Of a stretch of 64,000 nt of DNA, positions 48,555 to 58,172 are shown in pieces. This DNA comes from Methylorubrum aminovorans (GTDB lineage Bacteria > Pseudomonadota > Alphaproteobacteria > Rhizobiales > Beijerinckiaceae). The stretch spans positions 1 to 64,000 of the forward strand of contig NZ_BPRC01000013.1 in assembly GCF_022179725.1 (NCBI RefSeq), written 5' to 3'. How positions within the stretch are numbered: the stretch's first letter is position 1; each line of letters begins with the position of its first letter. Position numbers and translations under genes: made by a program. The notes beneath the pieces were generated by a model. It was given only the letters and a program-made list of their open reading frames with translations. It had not been told where the DNA came from and searched no databases.

Positions 48555-49916
48555 TCAGCGCCGCAGCCGGTTGCCGAGGACGAAGCCGAACAGGCCCATC
48601 AGCACGATGCCCGCCGCCCCCTGAAGCCCGACCAGCAGATTGGTGACGCGCCCAATCGGCTTCACGCCGATCTCAGGCGGGTTGGCCGTCATCATGTTGA
48701 GCGCGCTGTAGCTGACGAGATCGAGGGGGTTGTAGGTCGGGATGTTCTCGCCCTCGTGAAAGAGCCCACCAGTCGCGCCGTAGGCCCCGGCGAACAGGAA
48801 GATTCCGATCAGGAAGGCGCGGGCGATCCGCGACAGGCTCTCGCCGTAATCGCACAGCCACTCGACGAAGCGGTCGGCGATCCAGCGATAGCCGTGGCTC
48901 AGGGTTCCTCGGATGTCGCGGGTGAAAAAGGCCTCGCGGGCGCGCTGGCCGGCATGGCGGCGGCCCATGCGGCGCCCGCGCTTGTAGGCCCAGCTCGCCC
49001 CCTCGGGGCTGCCGATGCTCTGCAGGTTGCGCTCGAGGGCGAGATAGCTCGCCTGCGCCGCCTCGTACTCGCCCGCCTTCTCCTCGCCGACCATGCCGCC
49101 GATCTGCTCGACGGAGAGCCGCACGCCCTCCAGCCACGCCCCGGCAAAGCGCGCATGGTGCAGCTTGCACGCCGTGAGGTCGAGCCGCACGAGGCTGGTG
49201 CGGGAGAAGTCGGCTCCCGACAGGTCCGCCCCGTCGAGCCGGGCGCCGGAGAAGTTGGCCCCGCGCAGCCGCGAGCCGACGAGCCGTGCCTTTTTCAGGC
49301 TCGCGCCCTCGAAGTCGGCGCCGGTCAGGTTGCAGTCGGAGAGGTTGGCCTCGTCGAGCCGGGCCTTGCGGAACACGGAATCGTCGGCATCCGCGCCCGT
49401 GAAGTCGGTGCCCCACAGATCGGCGCCCTCGAAGCAGGCGCCGTCGAGCAGAGCCTTGTCGAGCCGGGCGAAGCGCATGGTCGCGCCGGAGAAATCGGCA
49501 TCCTCGATCATCGCCTCGCGGAAGGAGGCTTGGCCCCCGGCGATCCCGGCAAAGCGCGCGCCGCTGAGGTCGGCGCCGGAGAAATCCGCCTCCTCCACGC
49601 AGGCGCCCGCGAAACCGGCCGAGCGCGCGAGCGCGCCGGCGAGCGAGGCGCGCCGCAGGTTGGCCCCCGACAGATCCGTCTCCTCCAGCCGGGCGTCGGC
49701 GAGATCGGCGCCTGCCAGATCGAGCCCGCCCGACCCTTCCACCCACCAGGACGGCGGCGCCTGCGGATCGATGCTCGGATTCAGGGCGTCGCGCCCGAGG
49801 GCGAGCCCGGCGAGGTCGTCGCGCCCACGGATCGAGAACGGCGCCTCATGCTCCGCGAGATACGCGAGCAGCGCCGTGACGCGCGGATCGCCGTCCTCCG
49901 CTCCGCCATCCCGCAC
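48555..49916 (-). CDS. Pentapeptide-repeat protein with C-terminal pore-like membrane domain
   Basis: 453 residues. An N-terminal helical part, then about 200 residues of A(D/N)L-x-x repeats forming a quadrilateral beta-helix ([40 protein letters not shown]). Then a linker and a two-helix membrane region: [20 protein letters not shown] and [20 protein letters not shown]. Between them [20 protein letters not shown] occupies the place of a K+-channel filter (normally S-x-x-T-x-G-Y-G-D) but lacks the T-x-G-x-G. It might be a degenerate channel. Confidence 0.82.
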   Translation of the reverse strand: MRDGGAEDGDPRVTALLAYLAEHEAPFSIRGRDDLAGLALGRDALNPSIDPQAPPSWWVEGSGGLDLAGADLADARLEETDLSGANLRRASLAGALARSAGFAGACVEEADFSGADLSGARFAGIAGGQASFREAMIEDADFSGATMRFARLDKALLDGACFEGADLWGTDFTGADADDSVFRKARLDEANLSDCNLTGADFEGASLKKARLVGSRLRGANFSGARLDGADLSGADFSRTSLVRLDLTACKLHHARFAGAWLEGVRLSVEQIGGMVGEEKAGEYEAAQASYLALERNLQSIGSPEGASWAYKRGRRMGRRHAGQRAREAFFTRDIRGTLSHGYRWIADRFVEWLCDYGESLSRIARAFLIGIFLFAGAYGATGGLFHEGENIPTYNPLDLVSYSALNMMTANPPEIGVKPIGRVTNLLVGLQGAAGIVLMGLFGFVLGNRLRR

Positions 49917-50088
49917 CGCGTTCGCCCCGTATGCTCCGCCCGTGCGCCCCCCTTAGCCGTGCGGAGCCGAGCGAGACAAGGCGGCGAATATGACAAGGGA
50001 TAAGGATTGCGCGCAGCCCCATGAGACCGCAACGGGTTTCCGCGCGTTAGGTCGCGGAAAGCGCGCAGCGCGAGTGAGGGGTTCGGGC

Positions 50089-50463
50089 GTGTCGGGAAAA
50101 ATCCTGCTGGTGGAAGACCACGAGGAGATCTGGGACTTTCTCTCCCGCCGGCTGAAGCGGCGCGGCTACGAGGTCGTGCTCGCCCATGACGGCGAGGCGG
50201 GCGTGCAGCAGGCCCGCGCCGCCCAACCCGACGTGATCCTGCTCGATATGAACTTGCCGATCCTAGACGGCTGGTCGACCGCCCGTGCCCTCAAGGCCGC
50301 GCCCGATACGCGCGCGATCCCGATCATCGCGCTCACGGCCCACGCCATGTCGGGCGACCGCGACAAGGCGATCCAGGCCGGCTGCGACGACTATCACCCG
50401 AAGCCGATCGATTTTCCGAAATTGCTGACTCAGATCGGCACGGCGATCGGGTCGGGGGAGTGA
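50089..50463 (+). CDS. Single-domain response regulator
   Basis: 124 residues, REC only: KILLVEDHEEIWDFLSRRLK, Asp in VILLDMNLPILDGWSTARA, Thr in IIALTAHAMSGDR, Lys in YHPKPIDFPKLL. A CheY/DivK-like relay protein. GTG 50089 has GAGGGG upstream. It may be partner to the hybrid kinase at 46051, which lacks an output domain. Confidence 0.9.
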   Translation: MSGKILLVEDHEEIWDFLSRRLKRRGYEVVLAHDGEAGVQQARAAQPDVILLDMNLPILDGWSTARALKAAPDTRAIPIIALTAHAMSGDRDKAIQAGCDDYHPKPIDFPKLLTQIGTAIGSGE

Positions 50464-50484
50464 GAGGCTGGACCACCGATCTCT

Positions 50485-50550
50485 GATCCCATCCACCTCC
50501 TCATCCTGAGGTGCGGCGAAGCGGCCTCGAAGGAGGGTGAGGATGGGATC
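50485..50550. repeat. Intergenic inverted repeat
   Basis: GATCCCATCC (50485-50494) and GGATGGGATC (50541-50550) enclose CCTCATCCTGAGG and a CGGCGAAGCGGCC core. Resembles the element at 25231-25360. Confidence 0.55.
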
Positions 50551-50623
50551 GGCCGTGCCTCCTTGGAAGCCAAGGCCCCTCTGCTCCTCTCGACACGTGT
50601 GAGTACGCCATCATGAGGATGTC

Positions 50624-52579
50624 ATGACCACCGATCCGGTCACCCAGCGGCTCCTGCGCCAGGCGCTGCCGGTGGTGACGACGCTCGCCTCCCTGCTGCT
50701 CGTGGTGACGGTCGCGAGTGCGCTGTATTTCGGCCGCGACATTCTCGTGCCGGTGGCGCTCGCCATCCTGCTCAGCTTCGTTCTGGTTCCTGCCGTTCGA
50801 GGGCTGCGGCGCCTGCGGGTGCCGCGCGTGGCCGCCGTGCTGCTCGTGGTGCTGCTCGCCTTCGGCACTCTCGGCGCGGTGGGCAGCCTGATCGCCCGGG
50901 AAGCCGCGCAGCTCGCCGCCGACCTGCCCCGCTACTCGCTGACCCTACGCGACAAGATCACGGCGTTGCGCACCGCCACCGCCGAGCGGGGCGGCCTGTC
51001 CGACACCTTCTCCGGCTTCTTCGACATGGCGGAAGAGATCGGCAAGGAGCTGCAGCCGCCCGTCAAGTCCGAGACCGAGACAGGCGCGGCGCTCGGCACG
51101 GCGGCGCGGCCGATGCAGGTCGAGATCCACGCCCCCCGCTCCGGTCTGCTGAAGACGCTGGGCAGCGTGGCGGGTGGGGTCCTGCACCCGCTGGCGACGC
51201 TCGGCCTGATCCTGCTGTTCACGATCTTCATCCTGCTCCAGCGCGAGGATCTGCGGAACCGGGCGATCCGGCTCGCGGGATCGAGCGACCTGCGCCGCAC
51301 CACGGCGGCGATCGACGACGCCACGAGCCGGCTCAGCCGGTTCTTCATCGCCCAGCTCATCCTCAACCTCGCCTTCGGCCTCGTGATCGGGGTCGGCCTG
51401 TGGTTCATCGGCGTGCCGAGCCCGATCCTGTTCGGCGTCATCGCCGGCATCTCGCGTTTCGTGCCCTATGTCGGCGCTGTGATCTCGGCGGTGCTGCCGC
51501 TGGCCATCGCGGTCGCGGTCGATCCCGGCTGGTCGATGGCGATCCAGGTCGCGATCTTGTTCGTGATCGTCGAGCCCATCGCCGGCCACGTGGTCGAGCC
51601 GCTCCTCTACGGCCACTCCACCGGCATCTCGCCGATGGCAGTGATTCTGGCGGCGACGATCTGGACCTTCCTGTGGGGGCCGATCGGCCTGCTGCTCGCC
51701 ACGCCGCTCACCGTCTGCCTCGTGGTGCTCGGGCGCCATGTCGAGCGGCTGTGGTTCCTCGACGTGCTCCTCGGCGACCGCCCGGCGCTGGGCCCGCAGG
51801 AGATCTTCTATCAGCGCATGCTCGCGGGCGACCCGGCCGAGGCGATCGAGCAGGGGCGGCTGTTCCTCAAGGAGCGCGCGCTCGTGACCTACTACGATGA
51901 GGTCGTGCTGCCGGGCCTGCGCATGGCCCAGGAGGATGCGGCGCGCGGCATGCTCGACCGCGAGCGACAGGGCGAGGTGGGCGCGGGCTTCCGCACGGTG
52001 GTCGAAACGCTGGGGCTGGCGCGCAAGCGCGGCATGCCGCGGCGCTCCCGCAAGCCGAGAGGCGCCGAGGCCGAGGCCGCGTTCGCGGCGGTGGGGCCGG
52101 ACCGGCGCGCGGCGGGCATCGTGCTCGGCCCCGAAGACCTGGCCCCGGCCTGGCGCGGCGCGGCGCCGGTCATGTGCGTACCGAGCGGGAGCGCCTTCGA
52201 CGAGGCGGCGACCCTGATGCTGGCCCAGACCCTCTCCCGTCACGGCCTGGGCGCGCGGGTAGCGACGGTCGACGCGTTGCGCGACGGCCTGCCCGAGGGC
52301 GAGCGCCCGGCGATGATCTGCTTCTCCTATCTTGACCCGATCAGCCTGTCGCAGATCCGCCTCACCATCCGCCGCGCCCGAAAGGCGGCGCCGGGGGTGA
52401 CGATCCTCGTCGGCTTCTGGCGCGAGCGGGACCCGGCCTCCCTCGGGCGCCTGCGCCGCGCGACCTCGGCCGACCTGCTCGTGACCTCGCTGAGCGAGGC
52501 TCTCGATGCGGCGCTGGAGCGGGCACGCACCGGCACCGCGCCCGCCGCCCCACCCCGGCTCCGGCAGGCGGCGGCGTAG
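50624..52579 (+). CDS. AI-2E-type permease with extra C-terminal soluble domain
   Basis: 651 residues. Residues 1-360 are the AI-2E/PerM transporter: two N-terminal helix pairs, TLGLILLFTIFILLQREDLR, a central helix block (AGISRFVPYVGAVISAVLPL) and GHSTGISPMAVILAATIWTF. The C-terminal ~290 residues are soluble. Around residues 513-640 an alternating beta-alpha pattern (VMCVPSGSAFDEAATLMLAQ, AMICFSYLDP, VTILVGFWRERDP) looks like a Rossmann or cobalamin-binding-like fold, without the D-x-H-x-x-G His. The family name does not prove AI-2 transport. Confidence 0.86.
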   Translation: MTTDPVTQRLLRQALPVVTTLASLLLVVTVASALYFGRDILVPVALAILLSFVLVPAVRGLRRLRVPRVAAVLLVVLLAFGTLGAVGSLIAREAAQLAADLPRYSLTLRDKITALRTATAERGGLSDTFSGFFDMAEEIGKELQPPVKSETETGAALGTAARPMQVEIHAPRSGLLKTLGSVAGGVLHPLATLGLILLFTIFILLQREDLRNRAIRLAGSSDLRRTTAAIDDATSRLSRFFIAQLILNLAFGLVIGVGLWFIGVPSPILFGVIAGISRFVPYVGAVISAVLPLAIAVAVDPGWSMAIQVAILFVIVEPIAGHVVEPLLYGHSTGISPMAVILAATIWTFLWGPIGLLLATPLTVCLVVLGRHVERLWFLDVLLGDRPALGPQEIFYQRMLAGDPAEAIEQGRLFLKERALVTYYDEVVLPGLRMAQEDAARGMLDRERQGEVGAGFRTVVETLGLARKRGMPRRSRKPRGAEAEAAFAAVGPDRRAAGIVLGPEDLAPAWRGAAPVMCVPSGSAFDEAATLMLAQTLSRHGLGARVATVDALRDGLPEGERPAMICFSYLDPISLSQIRLTIRRARKAAPGVTILVGFWRERDPASLGRLRRATSADLLVTSLSEALDAALERARTGTAPAAPPRLRQAAA

Positions 52580-52600
52580 AGGGGCAGGGCAAGACGTCGC

Positions 52601-53044
52601 TCAGAACAGCGCCACGAGGGCGACGCCCGCGATCATCAGCCCGCCGCCGACGAGGCGCGCGAGGCTCGCGGGATGGGTGGCGAAGCCTTCGAGCCCGAAA
52701 TGGTCGAGGGTGATCGAGGTGACGACGCCCGCGGTGACGAGGAGGCCGAGAAAACTCGCCGCCCCGATCCGCTGCGCGACGAAGAGCTGGGCCAGAATCA
52801 CGCCGGCCCCGAGCACCCCGCCGCCCCAGGCCCACCAGGGCGCGGCGCCCGCCTGCTGAAGGCTCGGCAGGTGCAGCCGCCCGGTCGCGAGGCCGATGAC
52901 GAGCATGGTGGCGGTGCCGACCAGCATCGAGACGAGCCCGGCCGCGAAGGGCTCACCGAACGATTTGGCGAGCTGCGTGCTCTGACCGGGCTGCATCGCC
53001 GTGGCGATGCCCGCGAGCAGGGCGATGCCGTAGAGAAAAATCAT
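52601..53044 (-). CDS. DMT family membrane protein, YdcZ (DUF606) type
   Basis: 147 residues, one half-size permease with about five helices (FLYGIALLAGIATAMQPGQS start; GGVLGAGVILAQLFVAQRIG; SFLGLLVTAGVVTSITLDHF; LVGGGLMIAGVALVALF end). The short YdcZ-type unit is thought to dimerise. ATG at 53044. It follows the oxidoreductase gene by 47 bases and may be co-transcribed. Confidence 0.85.
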   Translation of the reverse strand: MIFLYGIALLAGIATAMQPGQSTQLAKSFGEPFAAGLVSMLVGTATMLVIGLATGRLHLPSLQQAGAAPWWAWGGGVLGAGVILAQLFVAQRIGAASFLGLLVTAGVVTSITLDHFGLEGFATHPASLARLVGGGLMIAGVALVALF

Positions 53045-53091
53045 CGTGGTCTCAGCCCCTGCGGCGCGAGCGATACGGGTTCGAGACCGCG

Positions 53092-54249
53092 TCAGTTCTT
53101 CGGCACCTTCTCCTTGCCCTTGCCGGGATTGGAGGTGTTCACGAGGTCCGGCGCGAATTGGGCCTTCAGCGTCTGCCGCTGCGCCTCCGTGTCGATGCGC
53201 CGCCGGCGCGTGAACGGCTCCAGCGTCACTGGTCCGCCGCTCTCCAGCGCCTTCAGGATGCCCTCGATCACCCGCAGGTCGGCGTAACCCTCCTCGGCAT
53301 CGGGCTCCGGGTCGGTGCCGTTCAGGATGCAATCCGAGAAGTATTTCAGCTCGCCGCCGAAATGGTCGGTGTTCTTGAAGCTCTCGTGGCTCTTCGTCTC
53401 GCCGAGCGTCACCGTGCGCTCCAGCGGCTTGCCGTACATGTAGGCCGGATTGACCTCGACGCTGCCCTTGGTGCCGACCACGGCGTAGGTGTCGAGCACG
53501 TTGCCGTAATAGGACAGCACGAACTGCGCGAGGCGGTTCTGCGGAAAGCGCAGGGTGACGGCGACGGTGTCGTCGAAATCGCCCAGGCCCGCCTCGGGAT
53601 GGCGCACGCCGACGGCCGAGACCACCTCGGTCGGCTCGTCGCCGAACAGGTAGCGCACGGCGTTGATCGGGTAGGGGCCCATGTCGAAGATCGGCCCGGC
53701 CGTCACGCCGCTCGTCGCCCGGTGGTTCTCGGGCGAGACCATCTGCGTGAAGGTCGAGGAGAAGGTCAGGATCTCGCCGAGTTCGCCCGAGCGGATCAGG
53801 TCGATCGTGGCCAGCGTCGCCGGCTCGAAATGCAGCCGGTAGGCGACCATCAGCTTGGCCGTGGAGGCCGCCTGCGCCGCCATGATCTCCCGGCATTTTT
53901 CGCTTGAGATCTCCAGCGGCTTCTCGACCAGGACGTGGATGCCGGCCTTGAGAGCGGGGATCGCGAACTCGGCGTGGCGCCAGTTCGGCGTGGCGAGGTA
54001 GATCGCGTCGATCGTGCCCGAGGCGAGAAGCGCGCCGAACTGCTCGTAGCCGTAGGTCTCGGTGACGCCGTAGCGCTCGCCGACCCGGCGCGCCTTCTCG
54101 GGATCGCCGGTGACGAAGGCCGTGACCTCGGAATTACCGGTATGCGCCACGCCCGGCAGCATCGCCTCCTGCGAGATGTCGCCGAGCGCCACGACCGCGT
54201 AGCGGACCTTCTTGCCCGAGGTCAGGCCGAGGGCGGACAGAACGCTCAT
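53092..54249 (-). CDS. Gfo/Idh/MocA family oxidoreductase
   Basis: 385 residues. NAD(P)-binding fold: KKVRYAVVALGDISQEAMLP and VTAFVTGDPEKARRVGERYG; the catalytic Lys is in HVLVEKPLEISSEKC (E-K-P motif). C-terminal domain with GPIFDMGPYPINAVRYLFGD. Typical substrates are glucose-type sugars or inositols; the precise one cannot be told. The last ~30 residues are Lys-rich. ATG 54249. Confidence 0.9.
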   Translation of the reverse strand: MSVLSALGLTSGKKVRYAVVALGDISQEAMLPGVAHTGNSEVTAFVTGDPEKARRVGERYGVTETYGYEQFGALLASGTIDAIYLATPNWRHAEFAIPALKAGIHVLVEKPLEISSEKCREIMAAQAASTAKLMVAYRLHFEPATLATIDLIRSGELGEILTFSSTFTQMVSPENHRATSGVTAGPIFDMGPYPINAVRYLFGDEPTEVVSAVGVRHPEAGLGDFDDTVAVTLRFPQNRLAQFVLSYYGNVLDTYAVVGTKGSVEVNPAYMYGKPLERTVTLGETKSHESFKNTDHFGGELKYFSDCILNGTDPEPDAEEGYADLRVIEGILKALESGGPVTLEPFTRRRRIDTEAQRQTLKAQFAPDLVNTSNPGKGKEKVPKN

Positions 54250-54552
54250 GCGGGAAACTCCTTGGAGGCGGGGTGAGGAACGCAGAGGGGGGCCGGCCCC
54301 GCGCGGGTGGGGCGCGTCGGGCGGGCGTCGGCAGGCTTGGGAAGGCAGGCTTGGGGAAGAGCGGGGGGACGGACGGACGAAGGCCAGGCGGTTGCGGGTT
54401 GAGCGGAGAACCGGGGGCAGCGGGCCCTGTTCCGCCGCGCGGGACCATCAGCCGCGGTTCATCAAGCGTGGCGTAAGGAGGGCGCGAGACGCTGGATGGC
54501 ACCGGGTTCCGGCCCGTCCAGCGCCCCTCTTCGGCCTTCCCGGAGCCCGTCC

Positions 54553-55701
54553 GTGCCGCCCGCCTCTTCGATCCTCGATACCCTGATCGCCATCCCCGTG
54601 CGCAACGAGGCCGAGCGGATCGCCCGCTGCCTGAAGGCGATCGACGGGCAGGCCGGCCTCACGCCGGGGCGGCTCGGGCTCGTCCTGTTCCTCAACAACT
54701 GCACGGACGGCACCGAACGGATCGTGGCCGACCTCGTGCCGCAGATGTCGATTCCCGTTCGGGTGATCGAGCGTGTCCATGCCGGCGCGCATGCGGGATG
54801 GGCGCGGCGCGCGGCGATGGATGCGGCGGTCGCGTGGCTCGAAGAGGCGGGCACGGCCGAAGCGGCGACCCTCCTGACGACGGATGCCGACAGCATCGTG
54901 CCGCCGGACTGGGTCGCGGCCAACCTCGCCGCCCTGGCGGCGGGCGCCGATGCGGTCGCCGGCCGGGTCGAGCTGATCCCCGAGGAGGCGGCCCTGCTGC
55001 CGCCCTCGCTGCCCGCCCGCGGCCGGCTGGAGGACAGCTACGACGCGCTGATCACCGAGATGGAAGCGCGCATCGATCCCGATCCGCACGATCCCTGGCC
55101 CTGCCACCGCACCACCATCGGCGCCTCGCTCGCCGTACGCCTTCCCGCCTACACGCAAGTCGGCGGCATGCCGGAGATCCCGCTAGGCGAGGACGGCGCC
55201 TTCGTCGGCGCCCTGCTGCAGAGGGGTTTTCGCGTGCGCCATGACCGGGCGGTGCTGGTCCTGATCTCGGCCCGCCTCACCGGCCGGGCGGCCGGCGGCG
55301 TCGCCGACACGATCCGCTCCCGCTGCGAGGAACCCGACGCCCTCTGCGACGCCCGGATGGAGGCGGTGCCCCGCGCCCTTCACCGCTACGCCTGGCGGGC
55401 AAGGCTGCGCCGCCTCTACAACCAGGGCCGGCTCGCCCGCGATCTCGGCTGGGCGCGCCGGCTCGGCATCCCGGAGGCGGAGGCACGCCGCATCGCCGCC
55501 CTGCCGCGGGTCGGCGAGATCGTCGCGGCGGTGGATCGCGCCAGCCCGCGCCTCGCCTACCGTCCGCTGATGCCGCGGCAATTGCCGGGGCAGATCCGGC
55601 TCGCCCGTCTCGTCCTGCCGCTGCTGCGCGCTGGCCTGCGCCTGCGCAGAGCGATGCCTGCCACTGTCCCTGTCATCCCCTCGGCCACCGCCGACGCGTA
55701 G
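54553..55701 (+). CDS. Family 2 glycosyltransferase
   Basis: 382 residues. GT-A fold: ILDTLIAIPVRNEAERIARC, then LFLNNCTDGTERIVADL, DxD-like TTDADSIVPPDWVAANL and EIPLGEDGAFVGALLQRGFR. C-terminal Arg-rich helices. GTG at 54553 has GGAG seven bases upstream and begins just before the domain; an ATG at 54496 lies further back. Stand-alone; the acceptor is unknown. Bases 54250-54552 ahead of it show only a G-rich stretch. Confidence 0.83.
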   Translation: MPPASSILDTLIAIPVRNEAERIARCLKAIDGQAGLTPGRLGLVLFLNNCTDGTERIVADLVPQMSIPVRVIERVHAGAHAGWARRAAMDAAVAWLEEAGTAEAATLLTTDADSIVPPDWVAANLAALAAGADAVAGRVELIPEEAALLPPSLPARGRLEDSYDALITEMEARIDPDPHDPWPCHRTTIGASLAVRLPAYTQVGGMPEIPLGEDGAFVGALLQRGFRVRHDRAVLVLISARLTGRAAGGVADTIRSRCEEPDALCDARMEAVPRALHRYAWRARLRRLYNQGRLARDLGWARRLGIPEAEARRIAALPRVGEIVAAVDRASPRLAYRPLMPRQLPGQIRLARLVLPLLRAGLRLRRAMPATVPVIPSATADA

Positions 55702-55827
55702 AGTCCCGGGTATCCAAAGGGATCATCCCTTTGGCGGGGTATAGGGGCAGCGCCCCGATCTCCCTTCCACCAGGGCTCCGCCCTGGACCCGCGAAAGGGC
55801 TTGCCCTTTCGAAACCCCTCACTTCGG
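55702..55827. repeat. Clustered GC-rich hairpins between GT2 and lipB
   Basis: Several short stems follow one another: CCAAAGGGATCATCCCTTTGG, GGGGCAGCGCCCC, CCAGGGC / GCCCTGG, and GAAAGGGC / GCCCTTTC. Likely a repetitive intergenic element and bidirectional terminator between convergent genes. Confidence 0.65.
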
Positions 55828-56562
55828 CTACGGCGCCTCGTCGCGGGTCGGGCCGAAGATCGGCTCGAAGGCGGCGCGCAGCGCCATGTCCACTTCGGGC
55901 AGGCTGACGATGCGGCCGAGATCGGCCAGGCTCGTGACACCGTGCTCGCGCACGCCGCAGGGCACGATGCCGGAGAAGTGGGAGAGATCCGGCTCGACGT
56001 TGAGGCTGATGCCGTGCAGGCTCACCCAGCGCCGCACCCGGATTCCGATCGCCGCGATCTTGTCCTCGACGGTCGGCCCCTTGTCCGGCCGGCGCACCCA
56101 CACCCCGACCCGGTCCTCGCGGCGCTCCGCCCGGACGTTGTAGGCATCGAGCGTCGCGATCAGCCACGCCTCCAGGCTCGCGACGTAGGCCCGCAGGTCG
56201 GGTTTGCGCCGGTTGAGGTCGAGCATCACGTAGGCGATGCGCTGGCCCGGCCCGTGATAGGTGTACTGCCCGCCCCGCCCCGTGCGGTGGACGGGAAAAC
56301 GCTCCGGCTCCACGAGGTCGGCGGTCTTGGCCGAGGTGCCGGCCGTGTAGAGCGGCGGGTGCTCCAGGAGCCAGACCAGTTCGTCCGCCTCGCCCCGTGC
56401 GATGGCAGTGGCACGGGCCTCCATCTCGGCCTCGGCCTCGGCGTAGCCGATGAGGCTGTCGGTCACGCGCCAGACCACCGGCGGCGCGCCCACGCGCGGC
56501 AGGAATGTCGCGGGTGCGATCGAAAGGCGGGATGCGGGTGCCGTGAAGGAATTGTTTACCAA
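55828..56562 (-). CDS. lipB: Octanoyl-ACP:protein octanoyltransferase
   Basis: Moves octanoate from acyl carrier protein to lipoyl domains in lipoic acid synthesis. 244 residues. [15 protein letters not shown] and [20 protein letters not shown] are family motifs; the catalytic Lys is in [20 protein letters not shown] and the catalytic Cys in [17 protein letters not shown] chose TTG at 56562, the best start between the divergent fliN gene and the first conserved residues. Only 57 bases separate the two genes. Confidence 0.92.
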   Translation of the reverse strand: MVNNSFTAPASRLSIAPATFLPRVGAPPVVWRVTDSLIGYAEAEAEMEARATAIARGEADELVWLLEHPPLYTAGTSAKTADLVEPERFPVHRTGRGGQYTYHGPGQRIAYVMLDLNRRKPDLRAYVASLEAWLIATLDAYNVRAERREDRVGVWVRRPDKGPTVEDKIAAIGIRVRRWVSLHGISLNVEPDLSHFSGIVPCGVREHGVTSLADLGRIVSLPEVDMALRAAFEPIFGPTRDEAP

Positions 56563-56619
56563 GACTTCACCCTTGCATGCGGAAGGTTTTCCGAACGTTG
56601 AGAAAGGGAGCATCCGCGC

Positions 56620-56925
56620 GTGGCGGTCCTGGACGAATTGCAGGTCGATCTCAAGGTCGTGCTGGGGCGCAGCCACATGCCGTTGCACATGCTGCTGCGC
56701 ATGGGTCGCGGCGCAGTGATCGAGTTGGAAGCCACAGAGACCGACATGGTCGAGATCCTCGCCAACGATCACCCGATCGCCCGTGGGCAGATCGTGGTGA
56801 CCGGCAACCGGATCTCGGTGGAGGTGACCGAGCTGATCCGCAAGGCCGACGTGGTGCGCACCCCCGGCGTGACGATCGGCGAGGGCGCCGTGCCGATCCT
56901 CGACGACGCCGAAGCAGGGTTCTGA
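56620..56925 (+). CDS. fliN: Flagellar motor switch protein FliN, short
   Basis: 101 residues: the SpoA/FliN C-terminal domain only. It begins [20 protein letters not shown] and has the typical [20 protein letters not shown] and [20 protein letters not shown] strands. Forms part of the C-ring that sets rotation direction. GTG start with AAGGGAG upstream. No other flagellar gene in the window, so it stands away from the main cluster or is a paralogue. Confidence 0.88.
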   Translation: MAVLDELQVDLKVVLGRSHMPLHMLLRMGRGAVIELEATETDMVEILANDHPIARGQIVVTGNRISVEVTELIRKADVVRTPGVTIGEGAVPILDDAEAGF

Positions 56926-57050
56926 CACGTTTTCGAGGCAGCAAAATGCGAAGAAGCGAATCCGGCGCTTGTGCCTGCCCCGGGCATCTGTTATCCGCTG
57001 CGCCGCCCACACAAGACACCGGCCGCTGACGAAGCGGCACGGCGGCAAGG

Positions 57051-57135
57051 GCGGCCATGGCGGAATTGGTAGACGCGCTAGCTTGAGGTGCTAGTCCCGC
57101 GAGGGGTGGAGGTTCGAGTCCTCTTGGCCGCACCA
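57051..57135 (+). tRNA. tRNA-Leu (GAG)
   Basis: 85 bases with encoded CCA. Acceptor GCGGCCA pairs with TGGCCGC; D-loop GGAATTGGTAGAC; anticodon stem CTAGC / GCTAG around TTGAGGT gives anticodon GAG; T-arm GGAGGTTCGAGTCCTC. The variable arm fits a class II tRNA. The 3' end is copied imperfectly at 58916-58948. Confidence 0.96.
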
Positions 57136-57217
57136 ACCTACTTCATGTTTTGAAGTCAAAAGGTTGGTCCTTACAATGGGTTGGTGAGAACCGCGCTTTC
57201 ACACAGCGGTTTCACAC

Positions 57218-57460
57218 ATGGCCCTCATGACAATCCGACCTTGGAAGCCCGCGAAGACCGGGACGCATGACCTGCGTCAGCGCACGCCGCTTGATCTTCT
57301 CCACAGCGTGAAGGGTCAGAGCGTGGCTCTGCCGGTGGGCGATGCCTTCATCACTGTGAAGGTCGGTGACGCTATCCAGGCATCGCTCCTGACTTTGATG
57401 TTCGGCGCTCTCGACAAGCATCCCGCGGCTCGGCATGGAGAGGGCAAGGTGTCTCGACAG
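57218..57460 (+). pseudogene. N-terminal fragment of a tyrosine recombinase
   Basis: The first ~60 residues (MALMTIRPWKPAKTGTHDLR, QRTPLDLLHSVKGQSVALPV, then ITVKVGDAIQASL) read like the N-terminal region of phage-type integrases common in Methylobacterium. After about codon 60 the frame continues but the product becomes low-complexity Ser/Pro/Arg, unlike an integrase, and no catalytic R-H-x-x-R-Y region follows. Judged a frameshifted or truncated remnant; the end coordinate is approximate. The assignment rests on style of sequence and position beside the tRNA. Confidence 0.55.
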
Positions 57461-57492
57461 AGACTCAAGCTCTCTCCCTCAGGATCAACACT

Positions 57493-58026
57493 TTGCGTAA
57501 CCGCGTCCGGCGGACATTCACCGTCGAAGCCAAGTCGAGCGGCACAGCCCGCTACGTCTCCATTCCCTCCAAGCAGCCCCGAGAGCCGCACAAGCGGCCG
57601 AGACAGCTCGAAGCGGCGGCCCTGTGGCCCTCGCTCGATGCTGCCGCTACCGCCTTTCAGCCCCTCGCTGAGGCTGCCCCGGAGCATCGCCGCATCCTGC
57701 CGAGCCTCCTCATAGCGGAGGTGCATGAGCCCGAACCGGAGGCCGCGGTCGAGCCCGAGGAGCTTCCTCGCGTTCGCCGGGCCTCGTCACCCATCGCCCC
57801 GACCGAGAGCGCTCCACGTCGCCGCGGCAGGCCCCGGAAGGTGCCAGCCCGGGAAGGCGCTGAGGTGGCCGTTGAGGTGGTCGAGCAAGCGGCCCCGGAG
57901 CCTCCTCAGCCCGCGGCGGAGACAGCCCCCATCGTCGTCAGCCGGCGTCGGCCGGACAGAGCTGGGAGCGAGAAGCTACGCCTCGGAGAGCGATGGAAGC
58001 GGCGCCTGCCCAAGGCGTGCTGGTAG
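57493..58026 (+). CDS. Hypothetical protein with AT-hook-like motif
   Basis: 177 residues beginning LRNRVRRTFTVEAKSSGTAR with a TTG start; AGGA lies about nine bases upstream. The middle is Pro/Glu/Ala-rich, with RRRGRPRKVP, the G-R-P-R-K core of AT-hooks that bind the minor groove, and it ends GERWKRRLPKACW. A conserved start and end with a disordered middle suggest a real but unnamed family; nucleic-acid binding is a guess. Inside the tRNA-Leu-bounded remnant. Confidence 0.6.
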   Translation: MRNRVRRTFTVEAKSSGTARYVSIPSKQPREPHKRPRQLEAAALWPSLDAAATAFQPLAEAAPEHRRILPSLLIAEVHEPEPEAAVEPEELPRVRRASSPIAPTESAPRRRGRPRKVPAREGAEVAVEVVEQAAPEPPQPAAETAPIVVSRRRPDRAGSEKLRLGERWKRRLPKACW

Positions 58027-58172
58027 CCCGTCACGGGCCGTAGGGCGCCCTTCCAGGCCACGTCTCGGGCCTCCGAGGGATGGGGGCCGGGGCCGCCCTC
58101 CGCGGGCGCTTACGTGCCGCTGAACGCGCCTGCGCGTAAGCGCGACCGCGCGTGTAGCCGAGCATCGGCTCC

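Noticed and set aside
57460..57715. Second half of the frame starting at 57218 as part of a real protein
   Set aside because: It turns into low-complexity Ser/Pro/Arg sequence and overlaps the better-supported frame at 57493-58026.
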